Source: SZUA-36 sp963774415
GTDB taxonomy: Bacteria; Pseudomonadota; Gammaproteobacteria; Xanthomonadales; SZUA-36
NCBI GenBank assembly: GCA_963774415.1
Contig: CAVZEU010000001.1
Span: forward strand, 906,737-970,736
Length of the DNA: 64,000 nt
Reading direction: 5' to 3'
Position 1 is the stretch's first letter, and each line of letters begins with the position of its first letter. Under the pieces are notes generated by a model. It was not told where the DNA came from. It did no database searches and saw only the letters and a list, made by a program, of their open reading frames with translations. This document shows, piece by piece, positions 37,268 through 46,190 of the stretch. The translations under genes and the position numbers were made by a program.

Positions 37268-38173
37268 TTGAAAATCGCCGTTCTGTCCACCAACGACAAG
37301 CTCTACTCGACCCGTCGCCTGCTGGAAGCCGGGAAAAAGCGCGGTCACTCGATGACCCTGGTCAACCACAAGCGCTGCTACATGAACGTCACCGCGCACA
37401 GCCCCGGCGTGCATTACAAGGGCCGGCCCATCGAGGGTATCGATGCGATCATCCCGCGAATCGGCGCCTCCGTTTCCTTTTACGGTACGGCCGTGGTGCG
37501 CCAGTTCGAAATGATGGGTGTGTACTCGTTGAACGAATCGACCGCCATGTCACGCGCGCGCGACAAGTTGCGGGCGCTGCAACTGCTCTCGCGCAAGGGC
37601 ATCGGCATGCCCGTCACCGGCTTTGCGAACTCTCCGGACGACACGCAGGACCTGCTCGACTGCGTCGGCGGCGCACCGGTCGTCATCAAGCTGCTGGAAG
37701 GCACGCAGGGCGTCGGCGTCGTGCTGGCGGAGACCAAGAAGGCGGCCGAAAGCGTCATCGACGCTTTTCGCGGCCTGCATGCGGATTTCATGGTGCAGGA
37801 GTTCATCAAGGAGGCGGGCGGATCCGACCTCCGCTGCTTCGTCATCGGGGAAAAGGTCGTGGCCACCATGCAACGCACGGGCAAGGAAGGCGAGTTCCGT
37901 TCCAACCTGCACCGCGGCGGCAGCGCCAAGCCGGTCAAGATTACGCCCGAGGAACGCTCCACGGCCGTGCGCTCGGCCAAGATCATTGGCCTCAATGTCG
38001 CCGGCGTGGATCTGCTCAGGTCGAACCACGGCCCGGTGGTGATGGAGGTCAATGCCAGTCCCGGCCTTGAAGGCATCGAAAAGACGACCGGCAAGGATAT
38101 CGCCGACCTGATCATCCATTTCATAGAAAAAAACGCCAAGCCGGGCCGTACCAAGACACGCGGCAAAGGCTGA
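37268..38173 (+). CDS. rimK: RimK-type ATP-grasp ligase
   Basis: The 301-residue protein is an ATP-grasp enzyme of the RimK group. [11 protein letters not shown] is the glycine-rich loop near residue 155, [20 protein letters not shown] follows, and [13 protein letters not shown] near 255-267 carries the metal ligands. RimK adds glutamates to the C-terminus of ribosomal protein S6 and can make poly-glutamate. It starts with TTG two bases after the preceding stop. The operon partner genes, a retropepsin-like and an aspartoacylase-like protein, suggest a make-and-trim glutamylation system. Confidence 0.93.
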   Translation: MKIAVLSTNDKLYSTRRLLEAGKKRGHSMTLVNHKRCYMNVTAHSPGVHYKGRPIEGIDAIIPRIGASVSFYGTAVVRQFEMMGVYSLNESTAMSRARDKLRALQLLSRKGIGMPVTGFANSPDDTQDLLDCVGGAPVVIKLLEGTQGVGVVLAETKKAAESVIDAFRGLHADFMVQEFIKEAGGSDLRCFVIGEKVVATMQRTGKEGEFRSNLHRGGSAKPVKITPEERSTAVRSAKIIGLNVAGVDLLRSNHGPVVMEVNASPGLEGIEKTTGKDIADLIIHFIEKNAKPGRTKTRGKG

Positions 38174-38215
38174 AACCGGAACCAGGCCCGCGGGATTCGG
38201 CGGCGCCCGGACGGC

Positions 38216-39706
38216 TCAGGAAGTGATCTTGATTGCGGCGGCCCTGCCCAGTTGTGCCGCCAGGCTCTCGAGGCGCTTCATGACCAGGCCGCCGGCAAGG
38301 TCTTCCCCCTCCGCCGGAACAGCCAAAACCAGGCGCCCCCGCTGCAGCAGCAACTCGGTCCGTTTCAATGGTTCCCCGGTGCCGCCGGTCAGGCGCAATC
38401 CCAGGGCGATTGCCAGCCCATGCGCCACGGCGCGCTCGATTTCATGCGGGCGACAGATTTTCAAGACCTTTTTCAGATGTTGCGCCTGCAGGCTGCCGCC
38501 ATAGGCGATGAAAAGGGCCAGCGCGATTTGCACCCGTTCCGGGTGCGTTACACCGACGTAGCGCATGACCAGCGCCCGCGTAAACGCCAGGTCGGCCTTG
38601 AAATCCGGGTGCGCGTTCCAACTGATGTCGCTGCAATGGCAGGCGGCCTGCCGGAGCCTCCGGCCGTTCTCGCTTTCATCCGCGAAGACCGGATCCATCC
38701 ACTTCGACAGCAGGCTGCCGTGGTCTTCGAAACGGGCCGTGCGGCGGCTGAATTCCATGACGTGGGCCAGCAACGGGTCGTCGCGACGCACCGGGGGCGG
38801 CAGCGCCTGGTATAACAGCCCGTCGCGCAGGCCGCAGGCCGACGTGTGCACCACGGGCGCCTTGATGATCTGCAGTACCGCGCCGAGGATTTTTGCCGAC
38901 AACGGCAGCATCAATGCACGCCGGGCCGCGACGCCCGGTACCGCCTTCAGGCTGCCCACGCTGCGGTCCGCGACGCGGTTACTGAAGCGCACCGCTTTGC
39001 GTCCGCCCAACCGGTAACCGTGCAGGACGTGCAGCGGCCAATCCGAGTCCAGGATGTGAATGTGAGCCAGGGCGCGCCACGAACCACCGACCATGAAGAA
39101 GTCGCACCCGGCCGAGCGCTGCAGCCATTCGACCCCGGCCAAGGCCGCGGTGATTTGGCGGACCTGCCCGGGGCCATAGGATTCGTCGCCTTGCAGCAAC
39201 CGCAGCGGCCCGATCGGCAAGGATACGCGCTGTAACACCCTGCCGTCCTCGATCCGGGCGAGTTCCAGGCTGCCGCCGCCGAGGTCCCCCATGACCCCGC
39301 TGGCCCCCGGAAAACCGGACAGAACGCCATAAGCAGACAGTTCGGCCTCCTCCAGGCCCGGCAATACGCGCACCTTGAAACCGCACTCGCGCCTCACCTG
39401 CTGAACGAATGCCTGGCCGTTGGCGGAGTCACGTACCGCGGCGGTCGCAACGGCTATGACCCGGTCGACCTGCATGTCCCGGCAGAGGTGCGCGAAGCGC
39501 CTGAGCGCGGCGAGCGCCTGCGCCATCGAGTCTTCCGCCATGCGGCCGGTGGCCGTGACCCCGGCGGCCAGGCCGCACAATACCCGCTCGTTGAAAATAT
39601 TGTCCGGGCTGCGCTTCAGGCCCCGGTACACCACCAACCGCACCGAGTTGGAACCGATGTCGACGACCGCTATCAGGCGGTTCTCAGCCCTGCGTTGGCT
39701 GGCCAA
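38216..39706 (-). CDS. ppx: Exopolyphosphatase / Ppx-GppA phosphatase
   Basis: The 496-residue protein has the ASKHA-fold Ppx/GppA core: DIGSNSVRL at residues 16-24, VATAAVRDS near 87-95, and the second phosphate loop GDLGGGSLEL near 140. A C-terminal HD-like helical domain (about 310-496) is the arrangement of full-length Ppx. It would release phosphate from polyphosphate ends or hydrolyse pppGpp. It is the last gene of an operon with a secreted unknown and glyoxalase, spaced 23 bp from the latter. Confidence 0.92.
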   Translation of the reverse strand: MASQRRAENRLIAVVDIGSNSVRLVVYRGLKRSPDNIFNERVLCGLAAGVTATGRMAEDSMAQALAALRRFAHLCRDMQVDRVIAVATAAVRDSANGQAFVQQVRRECGFKVRVLPGLEEAELSAYGVLSGFPGASGVMGDLGGGSLELARIEDGRVLQRVSLPIGPLRLLQGDESYGPGQVRQITAALAGVEWLQRSAGCDFFMVGGSWRALAHIHILDSDWPLHVLHGYRLGGRKAVRFSNRVADRSVGSLKAVPGVAARRALMLPLSAKILGAVLQIIKAPVVHTSACGLRDGLLYQALPPPVRRDDPLLAHVMEFSRRTARFEDHGSLLSKWMDPVFADESENGRRLRQAACHCSDISWNAHPDFKADLAFTRALVMRYVGVTHPERVQIALALFIAYGGSLQAQHLKKVLKICRPHEIERAVAHGLAIALGLRLTGGTGEPLKRTELLLQRGRLVLAVPAEGEDLAGGLVMKRLESLAAQLGRAAAIKITS

Positions 39707-39729
39707 TCCCGGCGCCCCTTACCGCTCCG

Positions 39730-40149
39730 TTACCAGCTGCCGGTGTTTTCCATCGAGGCCCACGGCTCTTTGGCCGGCAGCGGCGAGCCCGTCTGCAACA
39801 GCTCGATCGATATGCCGTCCGGTGAACGCACGAAGGCCATGTGGCCGTCGCGCGGCGGCCGGTTGATGGTCACGCCCGCATCCATCAGACGCTGGCAGAT
39901 GGCGTAGATATCCTCCACGGCGTAGGCCAGGTGGCCGAAATTGCGCCCGCCGGTATATTCTTCCGGGTCCCAGTTGAAGGTCAGCTCCACCTGCGCGTCT
40001 TCATCACCCGGCGCCGCCAGGTACACCAGCGTAAAACGGCCGGCGGGGACGTCCGTGCGCTTGACTTCTTTCAGACCCAGCTTGTTGCAATAGAAATCCA
40101 GTGACTCATCGAGATCGGTGACGCGCACCATGGTATGCAGGTATTTCAT
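39730..40149 (-). CDS. gloA: Lactoylglutathione lyase (glyoxalase I)
   Basis: The 139-residue VOC protein starts [26 protein letters not shown], the standard GloA beginning, with a metal-ligand His at residue 5. The [15 protein letters not shown] and [10 protein letters not shown] strands carry the other Ni/Zn ligands. It isomerises the methylglyoxal-glutathione hemithioacetal to lactoylglutathione. The start at 40149 leaves one base after the previous stop. A longer upstream open frame overlaps that gene and is rejected. Confidence 0.93.
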   Translation of the reverse strand: MKYLHTMVRVTDLDESLDFYCNKLGLKEVKRTDVPAGRFTLVYLAAPGDEDAQVELTFNWDPEEYTGGRNFGHLAYAVEDIYAICQRLMDAGVTINRPPRDGHMAFVRSPDGISIELLQTGSPLPAKEPWASMENTGSW

Positions 40150-40150
40150 C

Positions 40151-41104
40151 TCAGTTCTCCGTATCACAGTCCGGGATCGCAGCGCTTGCGAGCGCGTCCA
40201 GTTTGCCGAGCAGGGCGGCAAAACGCTGTTGCGCCGGACTTGACCGGCTAGCCTTCAAGCGCGCAAACGGCCGTGCGACAATGGTTTTGCGATGGTTCAG
40301 CACCGCCACTTCCAATTGGATTCGATCTTCAAACCACAGGTTCAATGGCAGGCCCGGGATATCCGCGGCCTCGAGGATGCTCAGCAATTGGTGAATACGG
40401 CACGCCGGCATCGGCGCCTCGCTGATGTCACCGATCTCGCGCCCCGGCGCATAGCCTTGACGCGATAGCCGGCCATCGCCGACACGAACGATACTGCCGG
40501 GTTGACCGCCGCGCCGCGGAAGCACCACGTAGCGCAGCGTCATCAGCTGCGGATCGAGTTTGCCCGAGGCCAGCTTGGCGATCCCGTCAGCCAGGCTGCG
40601 CACGCGGGTGCCGGCGGCGGTCAGCGGTTGTAGCCGATCGAGCAGCGCCCCGGCCAGGCCCAGCAGTTTTGCCTCCTGCGGACCATCATAGAATTGGACC
40701 GAGCTTTTGCGCAGGCCATCGATGGCAAGAAATACTCGGCAGGACACGCGTAAAGCGCCATCCATCAGATCGGATTCACCCGTTTCGCCGTAGCTCTCGG
40801 CAAAGGATGGGAAATCGTACTGCAACAAAAGACCCAGCAATTCAGCTCGCAGCGCCCGGGACGGTCTGAGCTGTAGCTCGTGATTCCACGTGGCAACGCC
40901 GTCCGGGTAGATCCGAAGCGCCCGGCGCGCCTGCTTGTCGGTACAGTGCACCTCCAAAGTAAACGGTATGTCTGCCTGCGTGCGGGCCTGTTCGATGGCC
41001 TGCCCGAGGTCGGTTGCCGTCGGCGCCTTGCCGGCGTCGCCACCGGTGCTCGCGTGAGCGGCGCCGCAAAGCAAAATCAATAGCAGGAATACCCTGATCG
41101 ACAT
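40151..41104 (-). CDS. Exported protein of unknown function
   Basis: The 317-residue protein begins with a short signal peptide ([19 protein letters not shown], cleavage near residue 18), so it should be periplasmic. I recognise no domain. Two stretches with similar character (about residues 45-120 and 190-300) mix beta-strand-like segments, and only three or four Cys are present (CTDKQ, VSCRVF, PACRIHQ, PDCDTEN), which could form disulfides. It is the first gene of the operon with glyoxalase and Ppx, one base ahead of the glyoxalase start. No function can be assigned. Confidence 0.7.
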   Translation of the reverse strand: MSIRVFLLLILLCGAAHASTGGDAGKAPTATDLGQAIEQARTQADIPFTLEVHCTDKQARRALRIYPDGVATWNHELQLRPSRALRAELLGLLLQYDFPSFAESYGETGESDLMDGALRVSCRVFLAIDGLRKSSVQFYDGPQEAKLLGLAGALLDRLQPLTAAGTRVRSLADGIAKLASGKLDPQLMTLRYVVLPRRGGQPGSIVRVGDGRLSRQGYAPGREIGDISEAPMPACRIHQLLSILEAADIPGLPLNLWFEDRIQLEVAVLNHRKTIVARPFARLKASRSSPAQQRFAALLGKLDALASAAIPDCDTEN

Positions 41105-41220
41105 GCGCTGAGTCTACCAGATTGCGCTGGGCCTGTAGGCACCCCGAGGAGCAATCCGGTGGATGGTTCCGGGCCTGCCGGGCCTTGGAACAAGCGCGTT
41201 GCCGCCTATCCCATGGTTGT

Positions 41221-41260
41221 TTGACCCTGGTCAAGCCCAGGCTGCCGGTAGTCGTATAGT
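41221..41260 (+). promoter_or_regulatory. FNR/DNR-type box with -10 element ahead of ygbA
   Basis: TTGACCCTGGTCAA (41221-41234) is a perfect match to the Crp/Fnr-superfamily half-sites TTGAC and GTCAA with 4-bp spacing. TATAGT lies at 41255-41260. The box centre is about 39-41 bp upstream of the expected transcription start near 41267-41269, the class II activator position. An anaerobic or NO-responsive FNR or DNR protein is the likely activator. Confidence 0.7.
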
Positions 41261-41268
41261 CTGACGCC

Positions 41269-41634
41269 ATGGAAACACTACCGGGACGACTCAAACGCGA
41301 GCACCGCACGCTGGTCACGATGACGGCGATGTATTGCGACAGACATCACGCCTCGCCGACAGGCGGCTTGTGCCGCGAGTGTACGGAATTGATGGCCTAC
41401 GCGCAGGCGCGGCTGGCAAAATGCCCGTACGGGGAAGCCAAGCCTACCTGTGCCAAATGCCCGGTGCACTGCTACAAGAAGGCGCCGCGCGAGCGCGTGC
41501 AGGAAATCATGCGCTTTGCCGGACCGCGCATGCCGTACCGGCATCCGTGGCGTGCGTTGTTACACGTTTTCGACAAACTGAGGCGGGCGGTTCACCCACT
41601 TGAACTGCGCCGCGCACGCAAGAAATCCTCCTGA
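41269..41634 (+). CDS. YgbA-family (nitrous oxide-stimulated promoter) protein
   Basis: The 121-residue basic protein carries the YgbA_NO family Cys pattern: C23 in MYCDRHH, C35/C38 in CREC, C52, then CAKCPVHCYK (C61, C64, C68). E. coli YgbA is an NsrR-controlled protein that helps recovery from nitrosative stress. The Cys array suggests binding of iron-sulfur or zinc. No Shine-Dalgarno precedes the ATG, and the predicted transcription start is at or within 2 bp of it, so translation may be leaderless. The FNR/DNR box upstream fits an NO role. Confidence 0.85.
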   Translation: METLPGRLKREHRTLVTMTAMYCDRHHASPTGGLCRECTELMAYAQARLAKCPYGEAKPTCAKCPVHCYKKAPRERVQEIMRFAGPRMPYRHPWRALLHVFDKLRRAVHPLELRRARKKSS

Positions 41635-41685
41635 GCCGGAATCGGCCCGGCACCTGCCTCCTTCACGCCGACCCTTACCCGATCG

Positions 41686-41715
41686 TTGTTTTTTATCCGC
41701 GATAAGTACTATAGT
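41686..41715 (+). promoter_or_regulatory. Candidate promoter for secreted PKD protein
   Basis: TTGTTT (41686-41691) and TATAGT (41710-41715) are separated by 18 bp in an AT-rich stretch. This leaves a 5' leader of about 105 nt before the ATG at 41829. Confidence 0.45.
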
Positions 41716-41828
41716 AAAAAAGATAAGGATGAGAACCGAAGCCGGGCGCTGTTCGTGCAAGCAAAGCCGCAGGCCCGTCATTCGTGTCCACAAGGGGTAA
41801 ACACAAAAGCCAAGAGGGTCGCAAGTAT

Positions 41829-43931
41829 ATGAAATCCGGACGTATTGCTATTATCGGCACGCTCGTGCTCGTGCTGGCCTTGCCAGCCCTGGCACTGGCG
41901 CAAAACGACATCGCGCGGGATAAAATCACCGCCCACGCAACGAACCGCCCTCTCCTGTCGCTCAGGGGCGCAGCGGAGCAGGCCGCTTTGAACATACCCG
42001 CCCGCAGACCGCCGCACGAGGTCCTCAATTACCGCGGCCCGGGGCGTGACAACGCGGGCGCGGGACCGGCGCAGGGCCCTTCCGCCCCCGACGCGGTGCT
42101 GCAGACCTCTCAGGGCAGCGGCACGACAGCCCAGGGCAGCGGCTTTTTCGGCGCGAACAACAATGACAACGGTTCGCTTCTCGGCTTCCTGATCGCACCG
42201 CCCGACACCGACGGCGCCGTCGGCGCCAGTTACTACGTGCAGATGATCAACCTGTTGACGACGGTTTTCGACAAGGCCGGCAACGGCATCCTCGGCCCGT
42301 TTCCGAGCAACGCTTTCTGGTCCGGCATGAGCGGTCTGTGCGAAGCGAACAACCAGGGCGACCCGGTCGTGCTCTACGACGACGCCAACGGCCGCTGGCT
42401 GGTCAGCCAGTTCGCGTTCCCGGACAACATGAAGTCTTTCGCCCAGTGCGTCGCCGTCTCGCAGACGGGTGATCCGACGGGCGCGTGGAACCGCTACGAG
42501 TTTTCCTTCGATGGCTACGGCCTCAACGACTATCCGAAACACGGCATCGTCAGCAACTCGATCACGATGACCGCGAACATCTTCGCGCCCAGGGGCCGGC
42601 AGTTCTTTTACAGCGGCACCTTCCTCGGCGTGATGGACAAGGCGGCCATGGAGGCGGGCCAACCCGCCAGCCTCGTGGGCTTCAATATCGGCAGCGGCGA
42701 GTTCGGTTTCGTCGCCGGCGATCTCGACGGCGGCGGCACCGCCCCCGCTTTGTTCGCGACCGCCATGTCTCACAGCAATGAATTCGATATCTGGCAGATC
42801 GACATCGACTGGAACAACCCGGGCAACGCCTCGGTCTCGCATATCGCCTCGCTGCCGGTGACGCCCTTCAGTTCCAGCCTGTGTTCCGACTCGCGCGGCG
42901 CCTGCATCCCGCAGCCCGATTCAGGACCAAAGCTGGAATCGCTGAGCGACCGCCTGATGCACCGTTTGCAGATCCGCGACTTCGGCAGCTACAGGACCAT
43001 GGTGGCCGCCCACACGATCGATGTCGGCGGCGGCCGCGCCGGTATCCGCTGGTACGAATTGCGTCAACCGAGCGGCGGCAACTGGTCGATTTACCAGCAG
43101 GGCACCTTCGGCCCGAACGACGGCGAATACCGCTGGATGCCGAGCATCGCGATGAATGCAGCGGGCGACATCGGCATCGGCTACATGATCGCCAACACCA
43201 GCACCTATGTTTCCACGGCGGCGGCCGGACAGTCCGCGGCGCAAAGCGGCAGCGGCTTGCTCGATTCGGGTGAGACCGTCTGCGCCGCCGGCAGTGGCGT
43301 CCAGACCGGTGTCAACCGTTCGGGCGACTACTCCGCGACCTCCGTCGACCCGGTCAATGACTCGTTCTGGCACACCAACGAGGTCTTTACCTCGACCGGC
43401 AATTTCCAGTGGAACACCTATGTCTGCGAATTCGATGTCGGCAGCGGCGGCGGTGGCGGCGGTAATAATCCGCCGACGGCCGGTTTCTCATACGGTTGCA
43501 CGGCTCTCGACTGCAGCTTCACCGACAGCAGCACAGATTCGGACGGCAGCATCGCAAGCTGGAGTTGGGCTTTCGGCGACGGCAATACATCGACGGCGCA
43601 AAACCCGAGCCACACTTTTTCGGCCGACGGCACCTACACGGTCAGCCTGACGGTGACCGACAATGGCGGCGCGACCGATTCGACGTCACAAAGCGTTACG
43701 GTCAGCGGTGGCGGTGGCGGCGGCGAGACGCTGACGCCCAGCAGCAGCAACAACGGCAAGACCTGGACCGCGACGGTCACGTCCAGCGCCTCGACACTGA
43801 GCGGGACCTTCGACTACGGCGCCGGCTCCTGCAGCGGCAACAGCTGCAGCCTCGGCGGCATACCGAAGAAGCAGGGCTCGGTGACGTTCACCGAGGACGG
43901 CACGGGTACGCAGGTGGTCGTTACCAAATAG
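41829..43931 (+). CDS. Secreted protein with PKD domain
   Basis: The 700-residue protein has a clear signal peptide (MKSGRIAIIGTLVLVLALPA, cleavage after ALA near residue 23). A large domain of about 500 residues follows, beginning PPDTDGAVGASYYVQ, with repeated strand segments suggestive of a propeller. A poly-Gly linker near 540 leads to a PKD domain (about 547-630, GDGNTSTAQNPSHTFSADG) and a second Gly linker, ending in a small C-terminal beta module of about 60 residues with two Cys. PKD domains mediate binding in secreted enzymes and surface proteins. No catalytic motif is recognised. The gene stands alone with its own promoter and terminator. Confidence 0.83.
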   Translation: MKSGRIAIIGTLVLVLALPALALAQNDIARDKITAHATNRPLLSLRGAAEQAALNIPARRPPHEVLNYRGPGRDNAGAGPAQGPSAPDAVLQTSQGSGTTAQGSGFFGANNNDNGSLLGFLIAPPDTDGAVGASYYVQMINLLTTVFDKAGNGILGPFPSNAFWSGMSGLCEANNQGDPVVLYDDANGRWLVSQFAFPDNMKSFAQCVAVSQTGDPTGAWNRYEFSFDGYGLNDYPKHGIVSNSITMTANIFAPRGRQFFYSGTFLGVMDKAAMEAGQPASLVGFNIGSGEFGFVAGDLDGGGTAPALFATAMSHSNEFDIWQIDIDWNNPGNASVSHIASLPVTPFSSSLCSDSRGACIPQPDSGPKLESLSDRLMHRLQIRDFGSYRTMVAAHTIDVGGGRAGIRWYELRQPSGGNWSIYQQGTFGPNDGEYRWMPSIAMNAAGDIGIGYMIANTSTYVSTAAAGQSAAQSGSGLLDSGETVCAAGSGVQTGVNRSGDYSATSVDPVNDSFWHTNEVFTSTGNFQWNTYVCEFDVGSGGGGGGNNPPTAGFSYGCTALDCSFTDSSTDSDGSIASWSWAFGDGNTSTAQNPSHTFSADGTYTVSLTVTDNGGATDSTSQSVTVSGGGGGGETLTPSSSNNGKTWTATVTSSASTLSGTFDYGAGSCSGNSCSLGGIPKKQGSVTFTEDGTGTQVVVTK

Positions 43932-43968
43932 ACCCAGGCTTAACCGGACAGCGCCCGGGCTCGAGACA

Positions 43969-44000
43969 CCGGCCGCCCCGTTTGGAGCGGCCGGTTTTTA
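43969..44000 (+). terminator. Rho-independent terminator after PKD gene
   Basis: CCGGCCGC (43969-43976) pairs with GCGGCCGG (43987-43994) around a 10-nt loop, followed by TTTTTATTT. It lies 38 bp past the stop. Confidence 0.85.
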
Positions 44001-44167
44001 TTTAGCCTGGGTCATCCCGGGCCGCGAGTGGCGGAAACCGGGGTCTCCGTGATATCGCAGTGCGCTCTGCGAGGCCCGGCAGCCCCCCGCTTTCGCGGAG
44101 ATCGCTTGCTTTCGCCGGGACGGCCTTTTGTGTGGGTGTCAGTGCCGTCCCTATGCCGATATGCCGT

Positions 44168-46186
44168 TCAGCGGTGTACGAATTCGGCCTTCGCGCCGGC
44201 GCCCCGCTTCATGAAGTTGTCCAGCCCGATCCACATGTCCTCGGTCTCGATACACTTGCCGAAGCAACGGGATTCGAGTTCAAGACCGTCCGCAAGCGGC
44301 AGGGCCGCCCCTTTGTAGATCGCGTCCACGAGGATGGCATCGATGGCGCGGCTGTGATGGCCGATATCCAGGTCCTGCGGTTCCCCGATTTCGTCCAGCG
44401 GACCGGTGTCGATCGACGGCACCTCGACGCTGCCGTCGGCGATCTGCCTGGCCAGCGCTGCTGCTGCCTCGACCAGGTCGCCTTCGACTTCCTTCGATGC
44501 CAGACCGATTTCGACCGCCTCGCGCGACGACACCGGCCGGGCCGTGCGCAGGATTTCCGCCGCCCTGGCGACACCGACGAGCCGCGGCAGTCGCTGGGTG
44601 CCGCCGGCCCCCGGAATGAAGCCGAGGTTGACCTCCGGCTGGCAGGCGGCGATTTTGAGCCCGGCCCTGCAGACGCGGGCCGTGCAGGCCATCGCCAGCT
44701 CGGCCCCGCCGCCAAAGGCGAAGCCATTCCAGGCACAGACCACCGGCTTGGAAAGGCCCTCGACGAAGTTGCAGACTTCCTGGAAATTCTGCGAGTTCTC
44801 ATATCCCGCGGCCGCGGTTTTACACGCTGCCAGGTCGTTGATGTCCGCGCCGGAAACAAATGCTTTGACCCCGAACCCGGTCAACACCGTGCCGACGATG
44901 GCCGGGTCCTTTTCCGCCTCTTCGAATTTTTCCCGCAACTCGGCGAGTACCTCGGTGTTGACGGCGTTGAGCACCTTCGGCCGCTTGATCGTCAGGACGG
45001 CCACGTCACCGTGGGTACGGCGAGTCACGTTGGAGAGTTTCCAGCCGCCGGCGGCACGGGCCGCGGCCAGCGATTCGGGCACCGGAAAACCGTCGTTTTG
45101 CGCGCACCAGGCCGCGACGATCCTGTAGGCCTCGTCGATCCCGATCTCGTTCATCATCGAAAACGGTGCCCTGATCACCAGCGCGATCTCGCAGCACTTG
45201 TCCAGGTCGCTGATGTCGCAGATGCCGAGATCGGCGATAAACGAAGCCAGGGCGAAAAATGCCCCCAGGACCTGGCCGCGCAATTGCTCGTGCGTCTCGG
45301 CGTCGACCTCGATCACGTCGCCCTTGCCGGCGATATCCCAGCGCCCGCCCGCGGCGATCAACTGCTTGAGCATTGGCGGCGATTTGAACCAGGGCAACAG
45401 CTTTTCGTGCATTTCGTCCAGGCCGTGGTCCGTGATCGTGTTACCGCCCGCCAGCGTCACCGCCGTGACCGGGCCCACGCCGCAACCCAGTTCGTCCATC
45501 GAGACCTTGTCGATTTCCTTGACGCTGCCGTAACCCTTTTGCAGGCACAAGATGGCGTTCTGGAACAACCCCTCGAAAATGGGATCGATGGCGTAGCCAT
45601 AGGAACTTTTGACTTCCATCGGTACTTTGCCAATGGCCTCGTACATTCCCAGCAAGTCCGCTTTCAGGGTTTCGTCGGTTTCTGCGCCCGGCACGATTTC
45701 GACGATCGGGTTGCGTTCCGCCGGGAAAAAGTAGTGCGCCACGAGGCAACGGTCCTTGCCGGACACGCCGCGGAAAATGACTTCGGGCTGCATATGCGAG
45801 GAATTGGAAAGGAAGATCGCGTTCGCCCCGCAAAGGGCCTCGACCTGCCGGAAAATGGCGTGCTTGATGCCCTCGTCCTCGGTGGCCGCCTCCAGCACGA
45901 GATCGGAACCCGCGATTTCATCGTAGTCGCCGGTGTAGCCGATGCTGCCCAGCATGGCCTCGGCCTGCTCGGGCCGGAACGCCCGCGACTTGGCGCCGGC
46001 GGCGACCTTTTTTCCGATTCGCTCGCGGGCTTTTTCCAGCGCCTCGTTGGCGATATCGACGAGCACCAGCTGCACCCCGTCGGCAGCGAACACCTTGGCG
46101 AAGTGGAGGCAGATGTCGGGACCGATGTTGCCGGCCCCGATGACCGCGATTTTTTTCAGCTCAATAGTCCTGAATCGATAGCTCAT
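44168..46186 (-). CDS. 3-hydroxyacyl-CoA dehydrogenase / enoyl-CoA hydratase fusion
   Basis: The 672-residue protein joins an N-terminal NAD-dependent hydroxyacyl-CoA dehydrogenase (VIGAGNIGPDICLHF near residue 15, helical domain to about 390) to a C-terminal crotonase (about 415-640). In the crotonase, FGGGAELAM and QPEVNLGFIPGAGGTQRLP retain both catalytic Glu positions. This order is the reverse of FadB/FadJ and matches FadN-like and archaeal crotonyl-CoA hydratase/hydroxybutyryl-CoA dehydrogenases. It would catalyse the middle steps of beta-oxidation. Its start lies 4 bp after the cobT stop, so it appears to be the last gene of the hemerythrin-cobS-cobT unit. Confidence 0.9.
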   Translation of the reverse strand: MSYRFRTIELKKIAVIGAGNIGPDICLHFAKVFAADGVQLVLVDIANEALEKARERIGKKVAAGAKSRAFRPEQAEAMLGSIGYTGDYDEIAGSDLVLEAATEDEGIKHAIFRQVEALCGANAIFLSNSSHMQPEVIFRGVSGKDRCLVAHYFFPAERNPIVEIVPGAETDETLKADLLGMYEAIGKVPMEVKSSYGYAIDPIFEGLFQNAILCLQKGYGSVKEIDKVSMDELGCGVGPVTAVTLAGGNTITDHGLDEMHEKLLPWFKSPPMLKQLIAAGGRWDIAGKGDVIEVDAETHEQLRGQVLGAFFALASFIADLGICDISDLDKCCEIALVIRAPFSMMNEIGIDEAYRIVAAWCAQNDGFPVPESLAAARAAGGWKLSNVTRRTHGDVAVLTIKRPKVLNAVNTEVLAELREKFEEAEKDPAIVGTVLTGFGVKAFVSGADINDLAACKTAAAGYENSQNFQEVCNFVEGLSKPVVCAWNGFAFGGGAELAMACTARVCRAGLKIAACQPEVNLGFIPGAGGTQRLPRLVGVARAAEILRTARPVSSREAVEIGLASKEVEGDLVEAAAALARQIADGSVEVPSIDTGPLDEIGEPQDLDIGHHSRAIDAILVDAIYKGAALPLADGLELESRCFGKCIETEDMWIGLDNFMKRGAGAKAEFVHR

Positions 46187-46190
46187 GTCT

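Noticed and set aside
41715..41828. Cyclic-di-GMP riboswitch in the leader of the PKD gene
   Set aside because: GCAAAGCC occurs near 41760, but the upstream GCAAACC element and the matching downstream pairing arm of the GEMM fold are missing.
44001..44167. Gene or terminator in the gap before the dehydrogenase/hydratase fusion
   Set aside because: Only short GC dyads of the kind common in intergenic repeats are seen (around CATCCCGGG and CGCGGAGATCGC); nothing specific could be supported.
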